Shown here: one piece after another, positions 1-9,121 of the stretch
Layout: the number at the start of each line of letters is the position of its first letter
How positions within the stretch are numbered: position 1 is the first letter of the stretch
Assembly (NCBI GenBank): GCA_945900775.1
Contig: CAMDJP010000020.1
Span: 1-45,806 of the forward strand
Direction of reading: 5' to 3'
From: Akkermansia muciniphila
Lineage (GTDB): Bacteria; Verrucomicrobiota; Verrucomicrobiia; Limisphaerales; SIAT01
DNA: 45,806 bases
Program-made: the position numbers and the translations under genes
The notes under the pieces: model-generated
Databases searched by the model: none
Seen by the model: the letters and a program-made list of their open reading frames with translations, nothing else
Told to the model about the DNA's origin: nothing

Positions 1-24
1 AGCCGCACTTGCTGAGAAGACAAC

Positions 25-2529
25 TTACAGCAAGCTGACGCGGCCGGCCGCGCCGTCCACGCGCACGCGCTGGCCGTTCTTCAGGCGAGAGAGGCAGCCC
101 CGCACCGACATCACCGCCGGAATGTGCATCTCGCGCGCCGTCACCGCGCCGTGCGAGAGCGGACCACCGCTCTCAGTGATGACGCCAACAGCCGAGTAAA
201 AGAGCGGCGTCCACGTCGGGTTGGTCGTGCGGGCGACGAGCACGGAGCCTTTGGGGAATTTGGCGAAGTCTTCCTGGCTGAGCACGAGGAATACCGGACC
301 TTCAACGACTCCTGAGCTGCCCGGCAGTCCGGACAGGGCGTCGCCGTTGGCGGCGGGTTCATCGCGCTGACTTTCGCCGAGGATCCGCTCCGGCGTCCGG
401 GCGCACGCGGCGAGGTAGTCGGCCTTTTGCCGACTCACAGCAGCGGTGAACTCCTCCCATTGCGCCGGGCTGTCGGCGTTGATGGCCACTTCCACCTGTG
501 CCCAGCGTGCGAAGAAAATGTCCATCGGCTCTGTGAGCACGCCGCGTTGCACGAATCGTGTGCCCAGCTCCCGCAGGACCTTGCGGACGGGCAGTGTTAG
601 GCGCGTGGTCTGGTAATGTTCGAGGTCATCGAGGCTCGTGTAGGTGCGCGCCAAGCGCAGGACTTCGTGGAAGAAGAAGTGCGCCTCGCGCGGCAGCCGG
701 CTGAACAGCTCGAACTCCGCCTGCTGCGCGCGCACCTTCAGCTCGCGCTCCTGCTGCGCGGGCGTGATTTCCATGGGTGACTGGAGAATGACGCGCACGT
801 TGTCGAGCACGATCCACGGCACCTCGACCCACTGCGGCTGATACATGTCGAAGTCCAACTCGCGATGCCCGTGGTCGCGGAGAAATTTTGCGAAGCGGGC
901 TTCGAACGTGGGGAAGGCTGCTAGCGCACGCTGCTCGACCAACTGCCGGGAGTTGTGCGCGGCGAACAGCTCAGCCAGCTCCGGCGTCGCGCGGACCATT
1001 TGCGCCAGTTCGACCAACTCCTTGTTGATGGTGCCGGTCTTGGTTTCGCAGAAGGCCATGAGCCCGTCGAAGAGCCGCTCCGCGTCCGCGCCGCACGTGA
1101 GTTTGAGCAGTCGGTGCAGCAGGTGGTGCAGCGTGGAGTGCGTGATGGAGATGGCGATGTTGGGCTGGAAGTAGTTCGCGCCGACCTCGTTGAGGGCGAG
1201 CACGAAGTCCCACAACCCGCGCAGGTCGCGGCGCTCTAGCGGCTCGGCCAAGAACTCGCCCAGCCTCACTAGGTAGGTGTCCAGATCGCGCATCCACGCG
1301 ACGGGCAGTTCCTGCACCCAGCGGAATTCCTCGCGCAACTGCGGCAAGAGGGCGACGAGTTCCGGCAGCGACCCGGCGGAAAACGGCGTGCGCTTGAGGT
1401 AGAGGTCCACGACGTTCTGGTTGCCGTAAATGTATTGGCCGTGCATGGCGAACCACTTGCCATGACACGGCGGCAGGCCCATCAGCCGGAACGAATGTGC
1501 GAGCGATCGGTGGAAGCCGTTCTCGACGAAGTCCCACGTCAGCGGCGCGATGGGATTGGGGAAACGCTCCGCCGACTCTTCGCGCGTCCAGCGCGGCGGA
1601 ATCGTCGTGATGGGCCGGGCTTGCAACAGATGCAGCTGTCCGTCGGCGAAACCCCACTCGATGTCCTGCGGGAAACGATAGCTCTCCTCGACGCGCACCA
1701 GCAGCGCTGCCAGTTCGCTCAACTGCGCGGGCGAAAGGCTCGGCTGGCCCGCCTCGTTTGCCGCGATGTGAACTTCTGCCGTGCCGCCTGCCACGGCGAC
1801 GACTTTGCGCGACTTCGTGGCGATCGTAGCGCAGCGCACAGTGCGCGTGGCTTTGTCGAGTTGCCAGTGATCCACCTCGCCTTCGCCGGATACGACGGAT
1901 TCGCCGAGGCCGAAGTTTGCGTCCACGACGAGTTCACCCAGATCGCCGCTCACCGGGTTGATGCTGAAGCCCACGCCTGCGACATCGCACTGCACCATGC
2001 GCTGCACCACCACCGCCATCGCGGCGAGCGCGTGGTCGAAGCCATGCTGGTGCCGGTAAGCCACGGCGCGGTCCTGCCACAACGAGAGGAAGCACGACTG
2101 GATGCGCTCCAGAATCGCCTCCGCGCCGGTGATGTTCAGATACGTGTCGTGCTGTCCCGCAAATGCAGCGCTGGCCAGATCTTCCATCGTCGAGGACGAG
2201 CGCACGGAGAATGCCTGACCCACCGGATGCAACGCCAGTTGCGCGCGCACCTCGGCCACGACATCGGACGGCAACGGCAGGCCGCGCAGAACCGAACGGA
2301 GTTGATCGCACTGGTCGCGGAGCCGCGCCGGGTTTTGGAAGTCGAAGTCCTTCACCGTGCGAAACTGCTCGCGGGCCACGGCGGCAAACTCGCGATACGT
2401 CTGCGCCGTGACGACGAAGCCCGGCGGCACGGAAAAGCCGCGCTGGGTGAGTAGGGCGAGGTTCGCGCCCTTGCCACCGGTGTACTCGCAGCGCGTGGCC
2501 AGGGGATGTTCAAACGCGAGGAGGTTCAT
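25..2529 (-). CDS. Rifampin-phosphotransferase-like / PEP-synthase-like phosphotransferase
   Basis: The 834-residue product has an N-terminal ATP-grasp-type PPDK domain (GGKGANLALL at 18-27, FSVRSSS around Arg110, QDIEWGFADG near 288-297, LLQARPI at 301-307), a middle region opening with RFPNPIAPLTW (322-332), and a C-terminal swivelling phosphohistidine domain with GGPLSHGAVTARE, where the likely phosphorylated residue is His793. The C-terminal PEP-binding TIM barrel of true PEP synthase or PPDK is absent. This order (ATP domain, substrate domain, His domain) and the length match the rifampin phosphotransferase family (about 870 residues), which also includes the prodigiosin-condensing enzyme PigC. 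Known members move the beta-phosphate of ATP via the His to a small molecule. The substrate here is unknown. It is last in a minus-strand operon, overlapping the PAP2 gene by 20 bases, so a lipid or envelope substrate is as plausible as an antibiotic. Confidence 0.85.
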   Translation of the reverse strand: MNLLAFEHPLATRCEYTGGKGANLALLTQRGFSVPPGFVVTAQTYREFAAVAREQFRTVKDFDFQNPARLRDQCDQLRSVLRGLPLPSDVVAEVRAQLALHPVGQAFSVRSSSTMEDLASAAFAGQHDTYLNITGAEAILERIQSCFLSLWQDRAVAYRHQHGFDHALAAMAVVVQRMVQCDVAGVGFSINPVSGDLGELVVDANFGLGESVVSGEGEVDHWQLDKATRTVRCATIATKSRKVVAVAGGTAEVHIAANEAGQPSLSPAQLSELAALLVRVEESYRFPQDIEWGFADGQLHLLQARPITTIPPRWTREESAERFPNPIAPLTWDFVENGFHRSLAHSFRLMGLPPCHGKWFAMHGQYIYGNQNVVDLYLKRTPFSAGSLPELVALLPQLREEFRWVQELPVAWMRDLDTYLVRLGEFLAEPLERRDLRGLWDFVLALNEVGANYFQPNIAISITHSTLHHLLHRLLKLTCGADAERLFDGLMAFCETKTGTINKELVELAQMVRATPELAELFAAHNSRQLVEQRALAAFPTFEARFAKFLRDHGHRELDFDMYQPQWVEVPWIVLDNVRVILQSPMEITPAQQERELKVRAQQAEFELFSRLPREAHFFFHEVLRLARTYTSLDDLEHYQTTRLTLPVRKVLRELGTRFVQRGVLTEPMDIFFARWAQVEVAINADSPAQWEEFTAAVSRQKADYLAACARTPERILGESQRDEPAANGDALSGLPGSSGVVEGPVFLVLSQEDFAKFPKGSVLVARTTNPTWTPLFYSAVGVITESGGPLSHGAVTAREMHIPAVMSVRGCLSRLKNGQRVRVDGAAGRVSLL

Positions 2530-3385
2530 GGTTTTCTTTGGCGAGCCGGTTCAAGCCCCACAGCGTGATTGCCGTGAGTGTGAGGCCGGCGATGATATCT
2601 ACAAGGTAGTGGTAGCGCAGATAGATTGTGGCCGCCCAGAGCGCGAGACAAGGCCCGAGGTAGAGCCAGAAACGTCCCCGCGCGTGCCGCCAGTCAAAGC
2701 ACAGCACGAAGCACGAGATTGCGCAGTGCAGGCTGGGGAAGCAGTCCACGCGATTGCAGCCCTCGGTCACGATGCGCGTGTTCAGCGTGCTCATCCACCC
2801 GCCCAGCAGCGGCCCGGTGAATTGCGCCGAGAGCGAGGGATCGAACACCGGCCCTTGCGCCGGCACGAAGAGGTAACCGAGGAACCCCACGCCGTAGATT
2901 GTGAAGAAGCCGGTGAAGAACCGCTTCATCAGCGGCAGGCCCGCGCGGTGGTAATACACCCAGCTCACGAGCAGATACGGGAAGAAGATCGTATAGGCGA
3001 AGCTCATCACGTCCGTGAGCCACGGTTGCGCGAGTGGTTCGAGCCGCAGGCTCAGATTACCGCCCACGAGCGTGGCGTCGAGCTGCTGAAGAAGTGTGTC
3101 CTTGCGAACCGGCGTGATGACGGGGGCCGTCGTGCGCAGCGTGAAGTAGGTCACGTTCATCGCCAGTGGGTAAAACCACAGCCGTAAACGCCACGGCCAT
3201 TCGCCCGCGCCGCGCTGACTCCACCAGATCAACCCAGCACCGCTCACGAGCAGTGCGAGGAAGACCACCGAGTCGCGCGCGAAGACTCCGCTCCGCCACG
3301 TCAGTCCACCGAGCGACACGGCCCACACGACGCCGAAGGCCCACTCGTGGGGCAACACCCGCATCTGCTCAAGCCGGTTCATCAC
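2510..3385 (-). CDS. PAP2-superfamily membrane protein, Aur1/Ipt1-like phosphotransferase branch
   Basis: This 291-residue polytopic membrane protein has about six hydrophobic segments. The PAP2 catalytic signature is seen as FPSLHCA (His220) and RYHYLVDIIAG (His259 and Asp263 in an HxxxD arrangement). PSLH in place of PSGH and the lack of a clear KxxxxxxRP motif fit the inositol-phosphoceramide-synthase-like branch better than classical lipid phosphatases. These enzymes work through a phosphohistidine at the membrane face, hydrolysing a lipid phosphate or moving a phosphoryl headgroup. The start overlaps the end of the upstream acyltransferase by 17 bases and the end overlaps the downstream Rph-like gene by 20 bases, so the three are probably co-translated. 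An internal start at Met8 (3364) would remove the first overlap. The substrate is not evident. Confidence 0.85.
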   Translation of the reverse strand: MMNRLEQMRVLPHEWAFGVVWAVSLGGLTWRSGVFARDSVVFLALLVSGAGLIWWSQRGAGEWPWRLRLWFYPLAMNVTYFTLRTTAPVITPVRKDTLLQQLDATLVGGNLSLRLEPLAQPWLTDVMSFAYTIFFPYLLVSWVYYHRAGLPLMKRFFTGFFTIYGVGFLGYLFVPAQGPVFDPSLSAQFTGPLLGGWMSTLNTRIVTEGCNRVDCFPSLHCAISCFVLCFDWRHARGRFWLYLGPCLALWAATIYLRYHYLVDIIAGLTLTAITLWGLNRLAKENHEPPRV

Positions 3386-4577
3386 GCACCTCCTTCAGCA
3401 CCAGTTCCCGGAACGCCAGCATCCGAGCGCGCAGCCCAGGAAAGCGCAGCCCGTTGTGGACGACCACCGCTAGCTTCTTCACGCGATACCACAGCTGCGT
3501 GCTCACAGCCGTCGCTGCCAGCCACACCGCGAGCCAGAGCCAGTGTCCGCTGACGGCCGCCGCGACGAGCAGCGTTCCGGCCCACAGGAGGAACGCAGGG
3601 ACGCCGACCAGCACCTTCCAAAGCAAGACGACATTCCGGTCGTCGGGAAATTTCCGTCCGGCCCACGCGGCGGCGGCGAGTGGCGGAAGGTTCAGCACCA
3701 CGCCGAGCAAGGCCAGCAGACCGGTCGGGATTAACAGCAGCGCATACACGATCAGCGAACTCATGGGGAACAGTGGTACGCCTTGATGCAGCCACAGCGG
3801 ATGTTGCGTCAGCACGGGCTCCAGTTCGCGCCACGCCGCCTCGACCGCCGGTGGAACACCGCGCTCGAGTTGTTTCTGAGTCGCGGCGAACGAGCGACCT
3901 GTGCCGAGCGTGGCGATGCACGCGAGCCGTTCGATCTGCGCCAGCGTCTCCGCGTCCGGCACGTTGACGCCCACGTTTTCCAGTGCGGCAGTGATGCGCT
4001 GCTTGAGTTCGCGCACGCGGGCGGGTTGGCTCAGATTGGCGGGCAAATCAGTTCGCAACGGTTCGCCCACGACGAGTTCCACCCGCGCGCGGAAGCTTGT
4101 CGGCGATTCGTAGAAAATGCCGAGCGGCACCACCGTCAGCGGCGCACCGATGGCCAGATGCTGTTCGATCAATCGCGCCGCGCCGCTCTTGAATGGGAGG
4201 TGTCGCGGTCCCAAAGCGCTTGTGCCTTCGGGGAAGATGAATAGCTCACCGCCGTCGTGGAGTCGTTTTGCGCATTCCTTCATGGCTGCGGCATTAATCG
4301 CCGCTGCCGCCGGATCGCCATCCTTGTCGCGCGCCACCTCGATGCCGCTGAAGAAGAAGCATCCAATCGGACTACGGCGCAGCTGTTTCGCCACCATGAA
4401 CACCGCTCGTGTGCAGATGGACTTGTAGGTAAAGCCGTCCACTGCGCCGTTGCGGTGCAGGCCGATATAGAGAATGGGGCCGGGGTCGGGCAATCGTTCC
4501 GCGTGCCGCACGGTCACGCGGTCGAAGTAGCTCACCCGGATCAGCCGGTGCAGTGTGCGATGCCAGAGATTATCCAT
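3369..4577 (-). CDS. PlsC-like 1-acylglycerol-3-phosphate-type acyltransferase
   Basis: The 402-residue protein begins with a PlsC acyltransferase domain: His41 and Asp47 in LHRNGAVD, then FPEGT at 115-119 with a following FKSGAARL. The His and Asp are five residues apart rather than the usual four; similar spacing is seen in the Gat1/Sct1-like branch (recalled, not checked). The C-terminal half carries two or three hydrophobic segments, so the enzyme is membrane-bound. The family transfers an acyl chain from acyl-ACP or acyl-CoA to lysophosphatidic acid or a related lipid. I chose the ATG at 4577 (MDNLWHRTL) because the 34 residues available upstream look non-native (Ser/Gln/Pro-rich, no family features). 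It is the first gene of the operon with the PAP2 and Rph-like genes. Confidence 0.85.
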   Translation of the reverse strand: MDNLWHRTLHRLIRVSYFDRVTVRHAERLPDPGPILYIGLHRNGAVDGFTYKSICTRAVFMVAKQLRRSPIGCFFFSGIEVARDKDGDPAAAAINAAAMKECAKRLHDGGELFIFPEGTSALGPRHLPFKSGAARLIEQHLAIGAPLTVVPLGIFYESPTSFRARVELVVGEPLRTDLPANLSQPARVRELKQRITAALENVGVNVPDAETLAQIERLACIATLGTGRSFAATQKQLERGVPPAVEAAWRELEPVLTQHPLWLHQGVPLFPMSSLIVYALLLIPTGLLALLGVVLNLPPLAAAAWAGRKFPDDRNVVLLWKVLVGVPAFLLWAGTLLVAAAVSGHWLWLAVWLAATAVSTQLWYRVKKLAVVVHNGLRFPGLRARMLAFRELVLKEVRDEPA

Positions 4578-4959
4578 GAATAAGAACAGTCGGGCGGTCG
4601 GCTGTTGGGGTTTCGACTGGCTCCTTGCGGCTGCAGAGGAGCCGCACAGCGTCGAGGCCTTGAAAAACTTCCACGCCATGCGCCGCCGAACTCGTGGTCA
4701 GCGCGATCTCGGATCACGCGCGATTTCATCTTGCAAACAGCTAACACGCCCTCTCCCCACCGACAACATGAAACAGCCAGCGCATCGACGATGATTGTTG
4801 TCTTGGGGAAGTTCGAGGCGATGCCGCCGAGGTCATCTTCAAGGTCACCGCGCCGCACAATGAGCTGCGTGTGAACGCAGATGGCTCGAAGATGCCGCCC
4901 TTATAGGCTTGACGATGCCGGTCTGTGCAGAAGAGTGAGAAGTGAATATTTGATGAACC
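4578..4959. other. Divergent intergenic region with a possible gene remnant
   Basis: This 382-base gap separates the minus-strand acyltransferase operon from the plus-strand gene at 4960, so both promoters should lie here; I could not assign convincing -35/-10 boxes. A plus-strand frame from 4772 to 4906 stays open for 44 codons and ends with a protein-like stretch (AEVIFKVTAPHNELRVNADG) before a TAG stop, but has no start codon. It may be the 3' end of a decayed gene or chance in GC-rich DNA. Confidence 0.35.
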
Positions 4960-5580
4960 ATGAAAACTCTCCTGACACTGACATTCTCGACGGCCCTCCT
5001 CGCCATCACCGCGCAGGCGCAGACCGTGAACTTTGACGACGCCAAGCCCAGCCAAACGCCCGTCGGTTGGACCGCGACTAAGACCGGCAAGGGCGAGCCG
5101 AAGTGGACGGTGGAAAAAGACAGCACCGCCCCCACGAAAGCAAACGTGCTCAAGCAATCTGGCGAAGCGGATTATCCGATCGCATTCAAGGACGATACCC
5201 AGCTCAAAGATGGGTTCGTGGAGGTGAAGTTCAAGCCCCTTTCCGGCAACGAAGACCAAGCCGGCGGCGTCATCTGGCGCCTGAAAGACGCGGACAACTA
5301 CTATATCGCCCGCGCGAACGCGATTGAGGGCAACGTGCGCATCTACCACTTCGCGAAGAGCAGACGCACGCAATTCAAGAGCGCAACTCTGCCAGTGGCG
5401 ACCGGCCAATGGCACACGCTGCGTGTTAACTTCATCCGCAACCGCTTCACCGTCCTGTTCAACGGCAAGGAGCTCTTTGTAGCCGAGGACGACACGCACA
5501 AGGACGCGGGCAAGGTCGGCGTGTGGACGAAGGCCGACAGCGTGACGCTCTTTGACGACTTCAACTATGGCGCGAAATAA
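4960..5580 (+). CDS. Secreted DUF1080/LamG-like concanavalin-fold protein
   Basis: The 206-residue product starts with a Sec signal peptide (MKTLLTLTFSTALLAITAQA, cleavage after AQA). The rest is one beta-sandwich domain of the DUF1080 / family-16-like glucanase fold, recognisable from VEVKFKPLSGNEDQAGG, IWRLKDADNYYIARANA, GQWHTLRVNF, FNGKELF and VGVWTKADSVTLFDDF. Proteins of this type are periplasmic or surface-exposed in PVC bacteria and bind or hydrolyse carbohydrates; the DUF1080 family includes 3-keto-disaccharide hydrolases. It differs from the other DUF1080 proteins in the window in lacking the opening G-F-x-x-L-F-N-G motif, so a pure binding role is possible. It precedes the beta-propeller gene on the same strand by 177 bases. 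Confidence 0.7.
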   Translation: MKTLLTLTFSTALLAITAQAQTVNFDDAKPSQTPVGWTATKTGKGEPKWTVEKDSTAPTKANVLKQSGEADYPIAFKDDTQLKDGFVEVKFKPLSGNEDQAGGVIWRLKDADNYYIARANAIEGNVRIYHFAKSRRTQFKSATLPVATGQWHTLRVNFIRNRFTVLFNGKELFVAEDDTHKDAGKVGVWTKADSVTLFDDFNYGAK

Positions 5581-5757
5581 GGCGTCTACTCCTCGTCTTG
5601 GTCTGCCTCAGGATTGCGGTCCCGCGCTGCTTCGCCCCACCTCCGCTCGTCACCGGCGAGTTTTGATACGGCGAAGCCGATGCAAGCCCGCTGAAGAGTG
5701 GCGCCTCGACACGACATTCATCCACGGTTAGTTTCCCGCAAACGAACTGAACTGTAT

Positions 5758-7023
5758 ATGCATATGATGTTGATTGATTCATTGTTAAAACAGATTCGGG
5801 CAAGCGCAACCGTGCTGGCCTTATTTGCAGGTGGCATCTCGCTGTCTTGCGCGGGAGCAGACTGGCCGCAGTGGCGGGGTCTCGAGGAGAACGGCATCAC
5901 CAGCGAGCGCCTGCCGGCGCGAGCCGATTTCAGCGAAACGTTGTGGCGACAAAAGGTAGGTACGGGCTTCTCTTCTATGGCCGTCGCGGAAGGCCGGGTC
6001 TTCACGATGGGTCATAGCGGCCAGAAAGATTCGGGTATCGAAACTGTGTGGTGCTTTAATGCCGCCACTGGCGCAGAGGTCTGGAAACACAGTTATCCGG
6101 CGCCGCTTCTGGACCGATTTTACGAGGGCGGCCCGGGAGCAACGCCGACTGTGCGCGGTGGTAAGGTTTTCACCTACAGCAAGCACGGACGCCTCCACTG
6201 TTACGAGGCGACGAGCGGAAAAGTTCTCTGGCAGCGAGATATGTTGGCCGAGGCAGGCCTCACCGAACCTCCGGAATGGGGCTTCGCTTGTTCTCCCTAC
6301 TTTCTGACCGACGACACGCTGTTGATCGAAGCCGGTCCCACCTTTGCGCTGAACCCCGCCACGGGAGCCGTCCGATGGAAGAGCGATAACTTCACACCCG
6401 CCTATGGCACACCGAAAGCCTTCACGGTCGGTGCACGGAAACTCGTGGCGGTTATGAAAACCGAGGGACTCGCCGTGCTCGATGCGGCTAAGGGAAGCGT
6501 CATCGCTACCGCAGAATGGAAGACTTCATTCAACACAACCGCCATCACGCCGATCGTTCACGGGGCGCAGATATTTATCTCCAGCGGATACGACCGCGGT
6601 TGCGCGCTATTCGAAATTACAGGTTCGACTCTGAAGAAACGTTACGAAAACAAGTCGATGAGCAATCACATGAACAACTGCGTGCTGATTAGTGGGCATC
6701 TCTATGGTTTCGACGGTACGGCTCATCGCGGACGCCCCACGGATTTTGTCTGCCTCGAATTCAGCACCGGAAAAGAGAAGTGGCGCGTACCGGCCAGCGT
6801 CGGCCTCGGCTGCGGTTCTGTGATGGGGACAGCCGATGGGACGTTGCTGATTCTGAGTGAGCGTGGCGAATTGATTACGGCGCCAGCCACGCCCGAGAAT
6901 TTCAAGCCGGCGGCGCGTCATCAAATCCTCGGCGGCCGCTGCTGGACTGTTCCTGTGCTGGCCGACGGACGCATCTATTGCCGCAACGCGCGCGGCGACC
7001 TCGTCTGTGCGAAGGTAAAATGA
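5758..7023 (+). CDS. Secreted PQQ-binding-like beta-propeller (BamB-like) protein
   Basis: The 421-residue protein has an N-terminal signal peptide followed directly by ADWPQWRG, the hallmark opening of PVC outer-membrane-assembly/PQQ-like quinoprotein repeats. The body shows repeated blade motifs such as VWCFNAATGAEVWKHSY, LHCYEATSGKVLWQRDM, FALNPATGAVRWKSD and FVCLEFSTGKEKWRVP, which form a WD40-like eight-bladed fold. No calcium or disulfide PQQ-dehydrogenase signature is seen, so enzymatic activity is doubtful and a scaffolding or binding role is more likely. I chose ATG at 5758 because the 20 upstream codons in frame are hydrophilic and would bury the signal peptide; Met at 5764 or 5767 is equally possible. 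A truncated relative of its N-terminus is present at 41960-42112. Confidence 0.85.
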   Translation: MHMMLIDSLLKQIRASATVLALFAGGISLSCAGADWPQWRGLEENGITSERLPARADFSETLWRQKVGTGFSSMAVAEGRVFTMGHSGQKDSGIETVWCFNAATGAEVWKHSYPAPLLDRFYEGGPGATPTVRGGKVFTYSKHGRLHCYEATSGKVLWQRDMLAEAGLTEPPEWGFACSPYFLTDDTLLIEAGPTFALNPATGAVRWKSDNFTPAYGTPKAFTVGARKLVAVMKTEGLAVLDAAKGSVIATAEWKTSFNTTAITPIVHGAQIFISSGYDRGCALFEITGSTLKKRYENKSMSNHMNNCVLISGHLYGFDGTAHRGRPTDFVCLEFSTGKEKWRVPASVGLGCGSVMGTADGTLLILSERGELITAPATPENFKPAARHQILGGRCWTVPVLADGRIYCRNARGDLVCAKVK

Positions 7024-7094
7024 GACTGCTCGAAGTCCCTCAAGTAATAGTTGAAAGGTTGACCACCGGATGCCGCTAGTGACTTAATCCCCTT

Positions 7095-7628
7095 GTGCCA
7101 GACTGGAACTACCTAGCCAAAGACCAAACCTACGGCCCGGTGAATACGGGGCAGCTGCAGGCATTGCTGCGCACCGGTACGATCCCGCCCGAGACGCCCG
7201 TGTGGCGCGAGGGAATGAGCGACTGGGCGCCGGCGAATTCGCTAACCGATTTCCGAGGCGCGATCTCCCGCACGAGCCGGCTGTTGCAGGGATCGCAGGA
7301 TGCGCAGGAGGACCTGCAGCAGAACAAGGTGTACGCCATCATCGCCTATATCAGCATCCTCTTCGTGGTGGGGTTGGTGGTCGCGCCGCAGTCGCGCTTC
7401 GCACGATATCACGCCAATCAAGGACTGCTTCTTTGCCTGCTCGGATTCCTAGTCGGCGCTCTGGCATCCACGCTCGGTTTCATGCCGTTCGTGGGTAAGT
7501 ACGCTGGCAAGATCGGCTACGCGCTCGGGCTCGGTTGCACGATTCTGATGATCCTCGGCATCGTCAACGCCGCCCGTGGCGAATGCAAAGAGCTACCGCT
7601 CATCGGCAAATACAACCTTCTCAAATGA
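7095..7628 (+). CDS. GYF_2-domain membrane protein with DUF4870-like C-terminus
   Basis: The 177-residue protein starts at GTG. Residues 3-50 form a GYF_2 domain ([38 protein letters not shown]), a small fold that usually binds proline-rich or partner peptides. It is followed by a short linker and three hydrophobic segments with the ARYHANQG motif between the first two, as in DUF4870-like membrane proteins. The GYF domain should face the cytoplasm. Its stop codon overlaps the sulfatase start (ATGA at 7625-7628), so translation of the two is probably coupled; a role in localising or assembling an envelope complex is inference. Confidence 0.75.
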   Translation: MPDWNYLAKDQTYGPVNTGQLQALLRTGTIPPETPVWREGMSDWAPANSLTDFRGAISRTSRLLQGSQDAQEDLQQNKVYAIIAYISILFVVGLVVAPQSRFARYHANQGLLLCLLGFLVGALASTLGFMPFVGKYAGKIGYALGLGCTILMILGIVNAARGECKELPLIGKYNLLK

Positions 7629-9121
7629 TGCATCCGATGAACTATGCGCGCCTGTTCTTGCTGCTGTTGTTGGGTGTTGGCAATGAAATCGTCGCCCAAC
7701 CCAAAGCCTCTGCCCCGCGTCCGAACATCATCTTCATCCTCGCCGACGACCTCGGCTACGGCGACCTCGGCTCTTACGGGCAGAAGAAGATTAAGACACC
7801 GCACCTCGACCGGATGGCCGCTGAGGGGATGCGCTTCACGCAGTTCTACGCCGGTTCCACGGTCTGCGCCCCCTCGCGCTGCGTCCTGATGACGGGCCTG
7901 AACACGGGTCACTGCCGCGTGCGCGGCAACGCGGGTAAGAACAATCCTGAGGCCCAGACGTTGCGCGCGGGGGATTTCACTGTCGCCGAGTTGCTGAAGC
8001 AGGCCGGCTACTCGACCGCGCTCATCGGCAAGTGGGGTCTCGGCGAGGCGGGATCGTCTGGCACGCCGAGGCGACAGGGCTTCGATTATTTTTACGGCTA
8101 TCTGAACCAGTATCACGCGCACAACTATTACCCTGCCTTCCTCTGGCGCAACGAGGAGCGCGTACCGCTGGCCAACATCGTGCCGGGCACGGGCGAATAC
8201 GGTCAGGGCTGGGCGACGGTGAAAAAGGAATACAGCCACGACCTCATCGCGGGCGAGGCATTGAAATGGGTCGAGACGAACAAGGAGAAACCCTTCTTTC
8301 TCTATTGGGCGCTCACGACACCGCACGCGAACAATGAAGCCGGTCGTGATATTGGCAATGGTCAGGAAGTGCCGATGCTGGAGGTGGACGGCAAGACTAT
8401 CCCCGCATACGGCATCTATCAGGGTGAAACGTGGACCGAGCCGAACAAAGGCCAGGCTGCGATGATCACGCGGATGGACGCGGACATCGGACGGTTGTTC
8501 GACCTGTTGAAGCGCCTGCGGCTCGACGACAACACGCTGGTCTTCTTCTCCTCCGACAACGGCCACCACAAGGAAGGTGGTAATACGCCTGATTTCTTCG
8601 ACGCCAACGGCCCGTTGCGCGGCATGAAACGCGACCTTTACGACGGCGGTATCCGTGTGCCGCTTCTCGTTCGCTGGCCGGGAAAAATCAAGGGCGGGGA
8701 GCTTTCGGAGCACGTCGGTTATTTCGGAGACCTGATGGCGACGCTCGCCGAACTGACCGGTACGCCTGCGCCCAAAAACCTCGATAGCCTTAGCCTCGTA
8801 TCGACGCTTCTCGGCCGAAGTGTCGCGCAGCAACAGCACGCCCATCTCTACTGGGAGTTCCACGAGGGCGGCTCGAGTCAGGCCATTCGCTTCGGTAACT
8901 GGAAGGCCGTCCGCCTCAAGCGCCGCGATACGCCGCTCGAGTTGTTTGACCTGAGCCGCGATTTAGGCGAAGAAAGCAATGTCGCTGCACGGCATCCGGA
9001 AGTCGTAGCCAAAATGGAAACGCTTTTGAAGACCGCGCGAGCGGAGTCGGTCGACTGGCCGTTACGTGATGCGACGCGAGTTACAGCAAAGAAAACCAAA
9101 AACACGGACGACAAACCATGA
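7625..9121 (+). CDS. Secreted type-I (Cys-type) sulfatase
   Basis: This 498-residue protein has an N-terminal signal peptide ([19 protein letters not shown]) and then the alkaline-phosphatase-fold core of S1-family sulfatases: [16 protein letters not shown] with metal-binding Asp41 and Asp42, and the C-x-P-S-R signature CAPSR with Cys81, the residue converted to formylglycine by FGE or anSME. GKWGLGE and FFSSDNGHH provide further active-site and metal ligands. The natural substrate class is sulfate esters, probably of an algal or host polysaccharide. No maturase is in the window. The ATG at 7625 sits within the stop of the GYF gene; Met at 7628 or 7637 are alternatives. Its stop overlaps the ThuA-like start by ATGA at 9118-9121. 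Confidence 0.93.
   Translation: MMHPMNYARLFLLLLLGVGNEIVAQPKASAPRPNIIFILADDLGYGDLGSYGQKKIKTPHLDRMAAEGMRFTQFYAGSTVCAPSRCVLMTGLNTGHCRVRGNAGKNNPEAQTLRAGDFTVAELLKQAGYSTALIGKWGLGEAGSSGTPRRQGFDYFYGYLNQYHAHNYYPAFLWRNEERVPLANIVPGTGEYGQGWATVKKEYSHDLIAGEALKWVETNKEKPFFLYWALTTPHANNEAGRDIGNGQEVPMLEVDGKTIPAYGIYQGETWTEPNKGQAAMITRMDADIGRLFDLLKRLRLDDNTLVFFSSDNGHHKEGGNTPDFFDANGPLRGMKRDLYDGGIRVPLLVRWPGKIKGGELSEHVGYFGDLMATLAELTGTPAPKNLDSLSLVSTLLGRSVAQQQHAHLYWEFHEGGSSQAIRFGNWKAVRLKRRDTPLELFDLSRDLGEESNVAARHPEVVAKMETLLKTARAESVDWPLRDATRVTAKKTKNTDDKP

Noticed and set aside
1435..2454. Long plus-strand open frame (339 codons) inside the Rph-like gene
   Set aside because: It is antisense to a gene with clear family motifs along its whole length; its translation is Arg/His-rich with no domain features, as expected for a shadow frame in GC-rich DNA.
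4577..4679. Extended N-terminus for the PlsC-like acyltransferase
   Set aside because: The extra 34 residues are low-complexity and separate the usual N-terminus from its start; the internal ATG at 4577 gives a normal protein.
7517..8863. Long minus-strand open frame (448 codons) opposite the sulfatase gene
   Set aside because: The sulfatase on the other strand is intact with all signature motifs; the antisense product has no recognisable domain.
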